Source of the DNA: Ophiura sarsii
Taxonomy: Eukaryota > Echinodermata > Ophiuroidea > Amphilepidida > Ophiuridae
DNA length: 64,000 nt
Direction of reading: 5' to 3'
Assembly (NCBI GenBank): GCA_035610835.1
Contig: CM069447.1
Coordinates: forward strand, 76,583,982-76,647,981
The translations under genes were made by a program, and so were the position numbers. Each line of letters begins with the position of its first letter. Within the stretch, counting starts at the first letter, position 1. Positions 23,525 through 34,405 of this stretch are shown here, one piece after another. A model generated the notes under the pieces. The model searched no databases, was not told the origin of the DNA, and was given only the letters and a program-made list of their open reading frames with translations.

Positions 23525-25287
23525 TTCTATTCGATAATTATTTATTTGTTGCTTCTTTTTTCTAACAATCATGATTTGCATTATTTGTTTTTAATCAGCA
23601 CTATCATTGTGTCTTCTATTTCTTGAATAATCATAATGTCCTAGATTTTGGTACCGAAAGAGTGCAGATGTACTCATTCTTATAAATGGGCGTAATGGCT
23701 TGACAACTTTGATTTATTGTCAAAACAAAACAGGCATATTTCATGTTGGGTCTATATGTTTAAGTTATATAGCCACTGGTATTAAGATATATAGATATAG
23801 ATACTGGTCTTGAGATATATATATAAACGACAGGAAGATGTTTTCTCAACGTTTAGCTGATGATATATGAGGTCGAGCATCCATCTGAATTTAAATAACT
23901 GGTCATGTCTATAGTTTCACTGCCATTTTAAGTGAAAAATATACCTCCGTATTTAAAAGTGACCGGTCCCTAAAAGTACTTTGACGCATATTGTTTGAAC
24001 ACGTGACCAGTGTTATAACCTATCTGTCGTCCAAATCTGGTGAAGAAATCTTTGTTTAATCTCATGTTATAGCCAAAAGACTTAACACAGATGATTTTTT
24101 TAGCAAATGACTCAGACAATCAAGGAAAAAAAGGTTGGCACACTTTGTCTTAATTACGGAAAAAAACCCGCCCCTCTCCCCGGAGGCAATGTTGATCCGA
24201 GTCATATTATCAGAAGCCATGGTAGGTCCCCCAACATTGATTGATGGGGGATGGGGAAGGATATAAGAAAGGGGGGAGACTTTTGCTTTCTATTAAACAG
24301 TGCTATGTCCCAAGTCTGATCTCAATTGCGAGCACAGGGATATTTGTAATAAGTTGCGTCAAGTGTGCCAACTATTATTTTCCTTGATTGTCTGAGCGAA
24401 ATCCTAAATTCACCATGTGGGATTGGTTTTTTGGCTATAACTTTAGAACCAAATGCCCGATGCTAACGAGGTTTTGCACGATTATTGTAGGGTATATTGT
24501 CAACATTCCCAAAAAGTTACAAGTATCAATTACGTCATTTAGGGATTGGTCAGTCAATACTTAGGCAACATATACGTCAAAACATGTTATTTTTACAATT
24601 TATTTTCATGGATGTGAAACAAAATGTTGAAGAACAATTAGAGTTCGTATATGTATTAATTGATTTCTAATCAACATTTGATAGACGGCATATTAAGTCA
24701 GACAAAAGTGTATTAGGGACTGGCCATTAATTACTAAGGCTGTCTCTGTATATTAAATGTGTGCGACGATAGGTCTATAATAGGCCTTGCAATTGTTATA
24801 GTTCATGCAAACATTACTATCTTCAGAAGATAGCAATTAATGACACGATGCCATGTTATGTTCCTAGCATTAAAATATATAATCATGGAAAATAATCATA
24901 ATAACATTTATTTAAAAAATAAATAAAGCCACATAAACAGAATGGCTAATACAAACAAAGATAGAAGAACGAAAAGTCACTTTGTGTATTAGGGACTGGT
25001 CATTATTTACTAACGCTGTCTCTGTATGTTAATTGTGTGCGACTATAGGTGTATAATAGGCCTTGTCATTGTTATAGTTCATGCAAACATTACTATCTTC
25101 AGAAGATGACACGTTATGTTCTTATCATTTAAATATGAAATTATGGAAAATAAATAAAGTCACATATATCAAATAATGCGCCATGAAGACAAAACTCTAA
25201 GATAACGTGCCGATTATTTAAAAAAATGGACTTTATGATCGTTTAGAAATAAGCTTAGAGGCACACACAAGAAGAAGAAAAATAGAA

Positions 25288-25358
25288 GATTGGGCAAGGA
25301 TTCGAACCTGGGGCCGCGGCGTGGAAGTCTCTTATGTTAACCACTACACTAACCGGGC
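25288..25358 (-). tRNA. tRNA-like module, unit 7 left
   Basis: Left-hand module of unit 7, boxes intact. Confidence 0.58.
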
Positions 25359-25861
25359 GTGTGTGCATGTTGTAATTGAATTATACGCTATCAATACACG
25401 TGCATTGTTATTGCAGCGGTGAATCATTGCAACGGTACACCATTACAACTCATCAAATTTCTCATTATTATGAAATGCAAAACTTTTTTTCTCAATGGAT
25501 TAGTGTTTAGTGGACAATGTGAAACTCATAGGCTATCTTTTAGAAGAAATGAATCGCATCTTCGGTATGTTTCAACGGTTCACCCCTGCTGAATTTAAAC
25601 ATATATGACTATAGATTTATATTATTTCACCAATGGTACACCGTTGAAAGGTAGGTATGCGGTGCTTAATCTTTGCTTAAAAAGGGTCTATATGAACGGT
25701 ATTTGTCCTCTAATCCCTTATCCATTGAAAAATCAGTTCTGTATTTCGTAACAATGACACATTTGATGATTTCTTATGGTGAACCGATGATATTGATTCA
25801 CCATTGCGATGACAATACACGAGCATTGATAGCGTATAATTCAGTAACAATATGCACACAC

Positions 25862-25932
25862 GCCCGGTTGGTGTAGTGGTTAACATATGAGACTTGCACC
25901 CCACTGTCCCGGGTTCGAATCCTTGTCTAAGC
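25862..25932 (+). tRNA. tRNA-like module, unit 7 right
   Basis: Right-hand module of unit 7, the last in the array; unit 8 is cut off before reaching this part. Confidence 0.58.
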
Positions 25933-26797
25933 TTCTATTCGATAATTATTTATTTGTTGCTTCTTTTTTCTAACAATCATGATTTGCATTATTTGTTTTT
26001 AATCAGCACTATCATTGTGTCTTCTATTTCTTGAATAATCATAATGTCCTAGATTTTGGTACCGAAAGAGTGCAGATGTACTCATTCTTATAAATGGGCG
26101 TAATGGCTTGACAACTTTGATTTATTGTCAAAACAAAACAGGCATATTTCATGTTGGGTCTATATTTTTAAGTTATATAGCCACTGGTATTAAGATATAT
26201 AGATATAGATACTGGTCTTGAGATATATATATAAACGACAGGAAGATGTTTTCTCAACGTTTAGCTGATGATATATGAGGTCGAGCATCCATCTGAATTT
26301 AAATAACTGGTCATGTCTATAGTTTCACTGCCATTTTAAGTGAAAAATATACCTCCGTATTTAAAAGTGACCGGTCCCTAAAAGTACTTTGACGCATATT
26401 GTTTGAACACGTGACCAGTGTTATAACCTATCTGTCGTCCAAATCTGGTGAAGAAATCTTTGTTTAATCTCATGTTATAGCCAAAAGACTTAACACAGAT
26501 GATTTTTTTAGCAAATGACTCAGACAATCAAGGAAAAAAAGGTTGGCACACTTTGTCTTAATTACGGAAAAAAACCCGCCCCTCTCCCCGGAGGCAATGT
26601 TGATCCGAGTCATATTATCAGAAGCCATGGTAGGTCCCCCAACATTGATTGATGGGGGATGGGGAAGGATATAAGAAAGGGGGGAGACTTTTGCTTTCTA
26701 TTAAACAGTGCTATGTCCCAAGTCTGATCTCAATTGCGAGCACAGGGATATTTGTAATAAGTTGCGTCAAGTGTGCCAACTATTATTTTCCTTGATT

Positions 26798-27963
26798 GTA
26801 GATGAGTACGGGAATATGGGTGACGATCCATCTATACAGGGTTGCACAGAAGTTCAATACATCATATCAACATATAATAATGGCGGTAATATTTCAATAT
26901 CTACTAGCGATAGTTACATTATAACATACACTATTGACCTTCAACTACATTACAATATTGATATCTGTGTACTGTTATATAGTGACATTCAATTACATTC
27001 CTACATATTAGTGAAATTAATAGTATTGTACGTCTCACACTCACACATATAAGTTAACAATTAAGAAAGCTAGAGCCATGGCTACGCCATTGCTATACAC
27101 CCCAACCCCACACACACTCTTCTAAACTCCATGTATAAGGTATTGAACGCCAAATTGAATGCATGGTTAAATCCGTGAACTTGATATTCCTTTTACCTAA
27201 TAGTCATGCAAATTATAATAGAAAGTTGCCCAGCGATCTGTGCTACAGCCATTTTCATTTCTTCTAGGCCAACCATGACGGTTTAATCAGGAATTTAACG
27301 CGATGACCAGTTTTATGATTGGATTTAATTATTTGGTAAGTATCAAGATTATCATTCCTGTGTAGTAGTTACTTGCACGGCACGAATTGCGTTAAATCTT
27401 AGATTTGGCAATGGTTTTGGCTTTAATAAATCTCGTTTACAACATGATAATAATACAATATGATGACGTAGGAAAACTATAATATATGTATGTGAAGTCT
27501 ACAAATAATAAGGGCCCTGAAACACTTCAAACGAAATACTGAAAATACACGCATGCAGTTCGTCTAATAATATTATTATGATGTAACATGGGATTTTGAT
27601 TGGTTACGATAATAATTGCATTGGATAACTTTCCGATGTGATAACTATACATGCCATGGTGTTAATCATTTATGTAGTAGTCATGGTAGTCGCTTAATAG
27701 TCCTTACAACTGAGACATATGGTAATTGCGCATTTGCAAAGTTGGACCATACCCAAAGAACGGACGCCCTCCATTTGCTCAAATGTTGTTGTTTTTTTCA
27801 CAGACACATTAAAATTGTTATTTGGTACTCACCTAGTTCTTAAAACATTCTGAACGTTAGCCATCAACAGGGGTGAGTGGGACTAAAAAGTGGAGGATTT
27901 TTGAGCTGTTTGAATTCTGAAATTAGTTCATGATTTTCTGAATAGCCCTCGATGATATTATTA
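26798..27963. other. No recognised gene right of the satellite array
   Basis: Unique AT-rich sequence starting at the array breakpoint. Open frames are short and biased by AT content. No transposon ends seen. Confidence 0.45.
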
Positions 27964-28101
27964 GTTATCCCCTGAATGTTCACACAATTCGGAAAAATAC
28001 CTATGGTTTAGCATGTCATATCACATGAGGCCGCAGGCCGAATGTGATATGACACAAACCATAGGTATTGTTCCGTATTATTTGAACATGCAGGGGATAA
28101 C
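27964..28101. mobile_element. 138-bp near-perfect hairpin (MITE-like)
   Basis: Arms 27964-28025 and 28042-28101 are inverted copies: GTTATCCCCTG at the outer ends, AATACCTATGGTTT in the middle, TGTCATATCACAT at the inner end, with a short GC-rich loop (GAGGCCGCAGGCCGA) that is itself nearly palindromic. There is no coding content. It could be a snapback MITE, or the end of a larger element whose ends I cannot place. Confidence 0.7.
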
Positions 28102-29120
28102 GAATTTATCGTTTAGTCCCAATAAAAATTGTATTTAAACACTCGCGGAATACTAAACGTCAAACAATACTAGTATCTAGTTAGAGCAAGGCAAGGCGTG
28201 GGTTAGACCTTTTTGCGGTATATTTCGGCCTCAGAATGTAACAGAAATCGACTCAGTTGCATTTAAATCATCCGCCATTTTATTTGTTTATCGTATTTTA
28301 AGCAACTCTTCCACAGACGCAAAGCAATCGCTTTACACGTATATCATTTCGCGCCATCTGGTAACGCGGTTAATCGACGATATGGAAATATATCGTGTGG
28401 TTTGACTTGTTGTTTACACGATATGGATCAGATTTCATACGTGTTAACCAATGAGATTGAAGTATGTACACTTACTAAACGATAAAATAGTATATCCTCT
28501 TTTGTTGGGAAATTGATTCTACAGTGCAACAGAGCATAAAGTTCCAAATATTGAATTATAAATATAGTGCCTCCTGATTGTTGTACAACAATGAACATTT
28601 CAATCCTAAGTATGTGTATCATACATCATTAAAACAGCTTTGTTTTAAAGTGCTATTTCGTGTCCTTGTATGATTATCAGCATTGTTACATTTCTTATTA
28701 AACCTGATTTCGGATTGGCCAATACTTGAGTATCCATACACGCTAATCCAACCAGCTACTGCCTACTTCCTTTCATGGCCTTGACTATTTAAACTTTTTA
28801 TCATTATTTAGACTTAGTGCAGGCCTTTAACAGTCTCTGCCTTTAAGGGCGTACCATGTGGTGATTCATGGGTCCTCAGATCAACTTTTTAAAAAAACTG
28901 GTGATACACTACCATAACATTATACTACTGCCAAATTTTAAAATTCCTAAAAGTTTTGGTTCGGTCGTAAAAAATCACCGAAATGTTAGGAACAAATCCC
29001 AGTAAAATGATTACTACGTTCCCTATAAGTATAACTATGCGCACCATGCACATCCCAACGAAAGGAAAACATATTTTGAAACCTCCAGTTGGGTACGCAA
29101 CGAAAGTGAAACAAAATCAT
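28102..29120. other. No recognised gene
   Basis: Contains a small inverted pair, ATATCGTGT (28390-28398) and ACACGATAT (28415-28423), with little else. Open frames here have no recognisable features. Confidence 0.35.
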
Positions 29121-29225
29121 TGGGATCTCATTGGCGTGTCACATTACGCTGACCTTGAAACCGTGACGAACAGCGTCCTTAGCAGTTTTCAAGCCCTTAT
29201 AGTTTGACGCGCCAATGAGATCCCA
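29121..29225. repeat. Inverted pair of GGGATCTCATTGGCG motifs
   Basis: GGGATCTCATTGGCG at 29122-29136 and its reverse complement CGCCAATGAGATCCC at 29210-29224 face each other across 73 bp. Further copies of the motif occur at 29290-29305 and inside the adjoining 1.1-kb inverted repeat. Confidence 0.75.
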
Positions 29226-29340
29226 TTACATAAACAAGTTCATATGGAAGAACTCAAAGCCTTTAACAAATTCAAAAGTAAAAATTGTTGGGATCTCGTT
29301 GGCGCACGGAGATAATCCAGGTCAAAGGTCAAGTTTTACC

Positions 29341-30450
29341 ATTTTGAGCCATTTTCGCACCTCCGTAAATCCATGCGCCATCTTTAAAACACCTTGGAAA
29401 TTACATCTACTTGCAAAGATGGTTTACCTTGAATACAAAATGAAGAAACTGGTTTGGGATCTCAGAGATTTTTTTTTTTAATGATATTTTACAAATTTGC
29501 TTAAGAGCAACTTGCACTGCATGCGAGTCAGTAATAGCAATTTGTGCATTGTCCAAGTTTTTGTAAATCAGTGCGCCAACAAAATCCCATCAACTTTTTG
29601 GTTTATTTGCTTAGATTGGCCACCATTCAATTGATACCACTAGAAAAAACTTTGGGATTTTGATGGCGGTTAATTCTACATGATCGCAAAGTTGAGGTGT
29701 CATCAGCTTTATTCTCGAGCCTTTTTGGGCCATTTATCAAATTATCAGAATATCAGATTCCTTTGGTGAATTTTGACATGTCATATAGGACATTGTTTTT
29801 CATGCATTTTAAACCATTCTCAACCCATCAACATTAATCTGTTGCATGATGTTTCATAAATTGCATATTATGTCTTCAGAATTCAACAACCCTGTCGAAT
29901 TCGGAAAACATGACTTACATATTTTGAAATCGACATTACAGACTAACATAGATGTGTTCAGAATAGTCTAAAATGCATAGAAAACAATGTCCTATATGAC
30001 ATGTCAAAATTCACCAAAGTAATTTGATATCCTGGGACTTGAGACTTGAGTATGAAATGGCTCAAAAAGGCTTGAGAATAAAGCTGATGACACCTCAATT
30101 TCGCGCTCATTTAGAATTCACCGCCATCAAAATCCCAAAGTTTTTTTCTAGTGGTATCTATTGAATGGTGGCCAAACTAAGCAAATAAATCAAAAAGTTA
30201 ATGGGATCTAGTTGGCGCACTGATTTATAAGAGCTTGAACAATGTATGTGGGGCTATTACTGACTCGCATGCACTGTAAGTTGACCTTAAGCAAATTTTT
30301 AAAAATCGTTTTAAAAAAAAATCTTTAAGATCCCAAGCTGGAATCTTCATTTTTGATTTAAGGTAAACCATCTTTGCAACTGGAGATCATTTCCAAGGTG
30401 TTTTAAAGATGGCGCACAGATGTACGGAGGTGCAAAAATATTTTAAGCTT
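29341..30450. mobile_element. 1.1-kb foldback element, arms about 500 bp
   Basis: The left arm (about 29341-29850) and right arm (about 29935-30450) are inverted copies over their whole length. Landmarks pair from the outside in: GCACCTCCGTA with TACGGAGGTGC, ATGGCGCA/TGCGCCAT blocks, GACTCGCATGCA, CACTAGAAAAAA, TGACACCTCAA, and CCTATATGACATGTCAAAAT near the centre. The loop is about 85 bp. Identity by eye is roughly 80-85%, so it is not fresh. No transposase frame exists. The right arm ends near 30450; the left side continues into related GGGATCTCGTTGGCGC motifs, so the true element may start further left (about 29100). Confidence 0.85.
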
Positions 30451-30613
30451 AACAAGAGTGCTTCAGGACAGTGTTTCATGACCATTTTATTTCAAACACT
30501 GCTATATACATATTGCTAAAAAGGTCTAGTATAACGTTGTTAACGTCCCTCACATTGAAATTATGGGACGTGACCCCGTAACCCCCACCCCCCATTTGCG
30601 CCGCATATGTCAC

Positions 30614-30709
30614 TACCCTTCTTCCTCCCCTACCTCCTTTTCTTCCTCCTTCTTCTCCTCTTCCTCCTTCTTCTCTCCTTCTCCTCTTCCTCCTTTTTTA
30701 ACTCTTTTC
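30614..30709 (+). repeat. Pyrimidine-only CTTCCTCCTT tract
   Basis: Nearly pure C/T stretch with CTTCCTCC and CTTCTC repeats, of a kind able to form triplex DNA. Serine/phenylalanine/leucine-rich frames through it are not genes. Confidence 0.85.
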
Positions 30710-31004
30710 TCAATGGGGAGGGGGGAGCCCGTCCAATATCTCGATTTTTTAGCAAGACAGTAATGTTTCTTGAGAGTTTTACACCTATGTACAATTATAA
30801 GCTACAAGTAACAACAAAGTCCAATATTCCGCTACTTTCAACCAGAAAATAATGTTTCTTGAGAGTTTGAAACAATTAATAGTGCTGTTACATGTTGTTA
30901 TCCACATGGTCATTCTGTCTTAAGTATAAATGCAAATATAATTCAAATAAAATCAGTTAACAATTTGATTTACTATATACAGTAGTTTCTTAGTATTTTT
31001 CTTC

Positions 31005-31085
31005 TGAATTATTAGCTCAATTGGTAGAGCGCCGGTCAAGAGTTCCTGAGATCACAGGTTAAAATCATTGATTGGTGGAGTTCAG
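31005..31085 (+). mobile_element. tRNA-derived SINE remnant
   Basis: A good A box (TAGCTCAATTGGTAGAGCG, 31013-31031) is followed at tRNA spacing by a decayed B box (GGTTAAAATC, 31058-31067, against GGTTCAAATC). The flanks do not pair as an acceptor stem. It resembles the tRNA head of a SINE and is a different type from the satellite modules. Confidence 0.55.
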
Positions 31086-31147
31086 ATGAGTTCATTCAGG
31101 TTGTTTAGTATCAATAACGTTTGTAATTTTCACATTTGTTTATACAG

Positions 31148-31193
31148 GAACGACTACACGATGTGTAACTAACACAATGGCTGACAGTGACAG
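31148..31193 (+). CDS. Possible small first coding exon (start codon at 31177)
   Basis: The layout is acceptor TTTATACAG, about 29 bp of leader, ATGGCTGACAGTGACAG in a good start context (ACAATGG), then a donor GTATGT at 31194. It would encode MADSD plus a split codon (phase 2). Highly acidic or small starts split after a few codons are common in animal genes, but no downstream exon could be recognised within the window before retroelement sequence begins. Without expression data this is only a candidate. Confidence 0.25.
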
Positions 31194-31574
31194 GTATGTA
31201 TTACGGTATTAAGGAACCTCGTGAAATGTGTTGCTGCGCATAATCCCGTCGTATTTCTAATCCACAAATAGCGACCGGAAGTACCGACCCGTAGCGATAT
31301 GACTTAATTTGCCATGAAATTAAAGCCAAATTCACTTCACGTCATTTTGAAGAATCGGGCACCAATTTTATCCACGGTACTCTAATAGTCATAGTCTGTT
31401 GGAACTTTGAATGCGCTTACAAATATTGTGACGGTATATAGTCCGATCAAGCCAATTACGAGGGTTGGTCTTCAAGTACCTTTTCAGTGAGGCGTCACTC
31501 CTTAACACGATATAGACAAAAGGATCGCGCTTTCCCTGCTCTTTCCTCTACTTGTGCTTGGAGCCGTAAGTAAT

Positions 31575-31806
31575 GAAAGTGATCGTGGTACGGGATGCAT
31601 AATGACGAGCCTGCTAAAAAGTATGCCACGCACCAACACATGGCCGAAGGAGATATGGTCGTCCTTGCACAACATATCTGACATATATGCAACGCTTTCT
31701 AGAGGACAATGCAGGCATGATTCAAGATCGACAGATTGTCACTCTTGCTAAAGACCGTCGTGCATGGAAGGAACTTGTGGTCGCCTTCTCTGCCGCCGAA
31801 GGATGA
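31575..31806 (+). pseudogene. C-terminal end of a non-LTR retrotransposon ORF2
   Basis: In one frame at about 31649-31806 the plus strand reads RYGRPCTTYLTYMQ, then TLAKDRRAWKELV and SAAEG followed by a stop. This is the characteristic end of RTE-like ORF2 proteins (GRP..TY..Y...L, then LA.DR..W..LV.A.SAA). Just upstream, in another frame, HNDEPAKKYA matches the preceding segment (the usual form is P.DEPAK.Y). The frameshift and lack of the RT domain upstream make it a truncated copy. It belongs to a group related to, but not the same as, the minus-strand copy at 33453. Confidence 0.6.
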
Positions 31807-32556
31807 TGATGAAGGGATGTATGAGTGATTATATTGCGGGATAGTGTGATCAATACAAAGTATGAACCTTAGCCTTTAAACTAATTACCAGACCTTATTC
31901 ATATGAAACCTACTGAAAATGTGCACATGCGCAGACAGTAGATTATTTTGAACCGGGCCAAACATGGCTAAAATCATGAAATTTGCCAAATAAAATCTTA
32001 TTGTGCCTTCAAAATCTAAAAAAAAATGCTTAAATCAATTTGTATAGGTATTTTGATCATTAAACTGAAGATGTACGTTAATGTGTCAATCAAATATGGT
32101 TGTCACAGCCTCTCTTATACTGCTATCGTTGCTACTAGATGTGTATTGTTAATATAATCGTCACATAATTCCAACGCTTTCAGGACATTTGATGATCAGC
32201 TCCTATTGACATCCCCACTATTATTGCTTGATGTACCCAGGGCGGACACACTGCAATACTCAAATAAAATCCCTTCATTGTTCTTAAATCTTTGTTGGTT
32301 TTCAATGTCTTATCGTTGCGGATTTTCATTAATAAATCGTATTTGAGATGGTCCCTTCTTATGTGTATTAAGTAAATCAGATATTGTAAAAGAGTGTCAA
32401 ACAGAGATCATCGAGTGTTCTTATTATTCACCAAATGCTATCTGTTTCTTTTCTTCCATTGTCGAGATATACGCAAATGTATCAATCAACCCATAATTCA
32501 ACCTATTTATATAATATCATTCCAATTGTATTAATAAACATTGAACAGTATACATA
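31807..32556. other. No recognised gene
   Basis: AT-rich spacer between the retroelement tail and the 1,966-bp TIR element. Nothing assignable. Confidence 0.4.
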
Positions 32557-32810
32557 CAGGGTGTCCCTGACAAAAAGGGTGCACATGTTTGCGCAACTTG
32601 TTGACCATGAAGTCCTAAAGTGTAATATATATATGTTTAGACACAAGCAAAGGGAAAACTCTCAGCTTTCAGATGCCGTTTATTACATCTGATTTGAGTT
32701 TGTCAATCCTGAGATATACCCAGTTTATCAAAGCTACCCAAAATCGACGTTGTGCCACTTTTACAGAAAGAATGATTATGAGGGTCAATCAAAACGATAC
32801 TAACATTGGT

Positions 32811-33005
32811 CTATCCATGGGCATCAATCGTCTTGAAACATTGGGGGGTGGGCATTTGACCAGAATTGTTTAAAAGAGGCTGAGGAACACAAGTGATGTC
32901 CTTGGAATAATTATGTGGTAAGGGATTTCTACGAGCAGTTATTTTGGGATCCCTCTGTAGTGCACGCCGCACGTTATCAATTAATGTTATACTGTGTCCT
33001 GCCAC
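32811..33005 (-). pseudogene. Possible transposase N-terminal relic
   Basis: The minus strand reads DNVRRALQRDPKITARR, similar in pattern to the linker and second helix-turn-helix (ENV..VR.AL..DPR.S.RR) of invertebrate mariner-type transposases. It lies within a TIR element of that class. The rest of the frame is not recognisable and no DDE motif is visible. Weak support. Confidence 0.3.
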
Positions 33006-33412
33006 TTTTCATATCTTAGTCTTCCAGTGTTCTTTATTCATATTGGTGCTTGTATCATCTACCTAGTATTTCCAACATGTCCAATACTCCTTTGTAAGGT
33101 ATTCCTAGATGGTACGTGAGTGTTTGGGAAATGAATGGCAAACTCTCTGGTGACTTCTGCTGGACTTCTCGTTTCATGATCCTGTTTTGAAAATCTTAGG
33201 CCCAATAAACATCTTTTGAAACCTCGTCAAAATGACTGGTTCGAATCATGTAACAAACATCTTTATATTCAGTTGGAATACACAGGCACTCATTCTATTA
33301 TTTAAACCTATTCAATCTCTATACAACAATGTTATTTTGCATAACATTGGTGAAGGGCAATCGTACAAGTGGAAGTTGTATCTTAGGAGTAAAATGGCAC
33401 AACATCGATTCT

Positions 33413-33432
33413 GGGTCACTCACTCACTCAGT
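33413..33432 (-). repeat. (TGAG)n tail of the minus-strand RTE-like element
   Basis: A short GTCACTCACTCACTCA run on the plus strand (TGAG repeats on the element strand) lies just past the end of the RT fragment. This is a typical 3' tail for this type of retroelement. Confidence 0.6.
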
Positions 33433-33953
33433 CCGTCGACTTCTGTCGGGCATTAACGATGGCTCTCCAGACACGCCTTATCCTCCATGCAGGACTTTAT
33501 CTCAGCAGGTGTTTGTCCAGTGTCCTGACATAGAATATCCACATAGCTTAACATCGGTCGTCCAGCATTTCTTTTGCCATGAACTGGTTTCCAAAGAACT
33601 AGGTCTGATATCACATCCCCAGAACGTCTGGCACAGTGTCCAGCAAACTGTAGTCGCCTCTTCTTGATTCGTTCACTTACTCTAAGAAGATTACCGTAGA
33701 GTTCTTTGTTGGTGATGTGTAACCTCCAACTAATATCAAGAGCTGATCTAAGAAGCCTGGTGTAACATCCATCCAATAGCTTTCGAACTTTAGTTGTTAC
33801 TGTCCATGTTTCTGAGCCATAGAGAACAATGCTTTCTACTGTAGCTTGGAATAGCTTAATTTTTGTTGATCTTGGTAGGTTGGATCTCCATATCTTGTTC
33901 AGCTTATTACACGCCTTCCATGCTAGTGCCTTCCTTGTTTTGATATCTTGCAT
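33433..33953 (-). pseudogene. RTE-like retrotransposon, region C-terminal to the RT core
   Basis: An intact frame of about 166 codons shows the order LAWKACNKLNKIW, then TKIKLFQATVESIVLYGSE (VLYG.E.W is a family signature), RRLQFAGHCARR, and GKRNAGRPMLSYVDIL. This is the thumb-to-C-terminus section of an RTE-type ORF2, 3' to the RT core found at 34136-34393 on the same strand. A frameshifted gap of about 180 bp separates the two; it includes the LHMNAKKTKYM-like RT motif. The element is nested in the 1,966-bp TIR element and is 5'-truncated near 34405. Confidence 0.85.
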
Positions 33954-34135
33954 GCTGCTCGATGTCCAGGATCCCAGATATTTAAAGTATTTGACTAATT
34001 ACAGACTGATTCCATCAGTAGTTTAATGGTCACTTGATCCTGTTGGTTAAACACCATGTATTTTGTTTTCTTGGCGTTCATGTGGAGGCCAACACTTAGA
34101 GCTGCCATTTCTACTCTTTCCACGAATTTTTGCGC

Positions 34136-34405
34136 CTAGCCAGCAGTGTCCGACACTAGTGCTATGTCATCAGCGAAATCCAAATCTGTTACCATCAGTG
34201 GTCCAACTCTGCGGCTGCGCCTGGGGTTGACTGTAAAACCTAGGACTTCCTCTCTGCCTTCTATGGCAGTTCGCATGCAGTAATCCAGCACTATTATGAA
34301 AAGGTACGGAGCAAGAGTATCACCTTGGAGAACGCCTGCCAATATATCAAATTCATCAGTGTCCCCATCAGGAGTTGTTACTTTAAGCAGCATCTGAAAT
34401 AAGCA
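34136..34405 (-). pseudogene. RT catalytic core fragment of the same RTE-like element
   Basis: The frame reads GVLQGDTLAPYLFIIVLDY (RT motif with QGD), followed by LDFADDIAL, the FADD form of the catalytic YxDD box (two Asp of the polymerase site). A stop (AG of NTAG region) precedes the next segment. Only the last part of the palm is kept. A direct repeat TAAGCAGCATCTGAAA lies at the truncated 5' edge (about 34383-34414), which may be a target duplication or slippage. Confidence 0.85.

Larger units (their letters stand above)
8942..26797 (+). repeat. Satellite array: 2,406-bp unit, about 7.3 copies head to tail
   Basis: Units begin (arbitrary point, set by the gap) at 8942, 11348, 13754, 16432, 18838, 21248, 23656 and 26064. 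The last is a partial unit ending near 26797. Unit lengths are 2,406, 2,406, 2,678, 2,406, 2,410, 2,408 and 2,408 bp. By eye the copies are almost identical apart from small indels and a 272-bp internal duplication in unit 3. Each unit contains: an imperfect hairpin with about 80-bp arms; a 276-bp-period internal duplication; a tRNA-like module on the minus strand; and, about 500 bp on, a second tRNA-like module on the plus strand, the pair forming a diverged inverted repeat. Small open frames of 64-67 codons recur in every unit, but they overlap the tRNA-like sequence and look non-coding. Confidence 0.95.

Noticed and set aside
10957..25904. 64- and 67-codon frames repeated in every satellite unit
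   Set aside because: They overlap each other on opposite strands and the tRNA-like module, and the plus frame has no ATG start (it begins at TTG). Conserved only because the whole unit is.
10572..25932. Functional tRNA gene cluster
   Set aside because: Boxes are good but acceptor and anticodon stems have too many mismatches; left and right copies also differ in the anticodon. Kept as tRNA-like modules.
30563..30852. Ser/Phe/Leu-rich frames at the C/T tract
   Set aside because: Low-complexity pyrimidine tract read in different frames.
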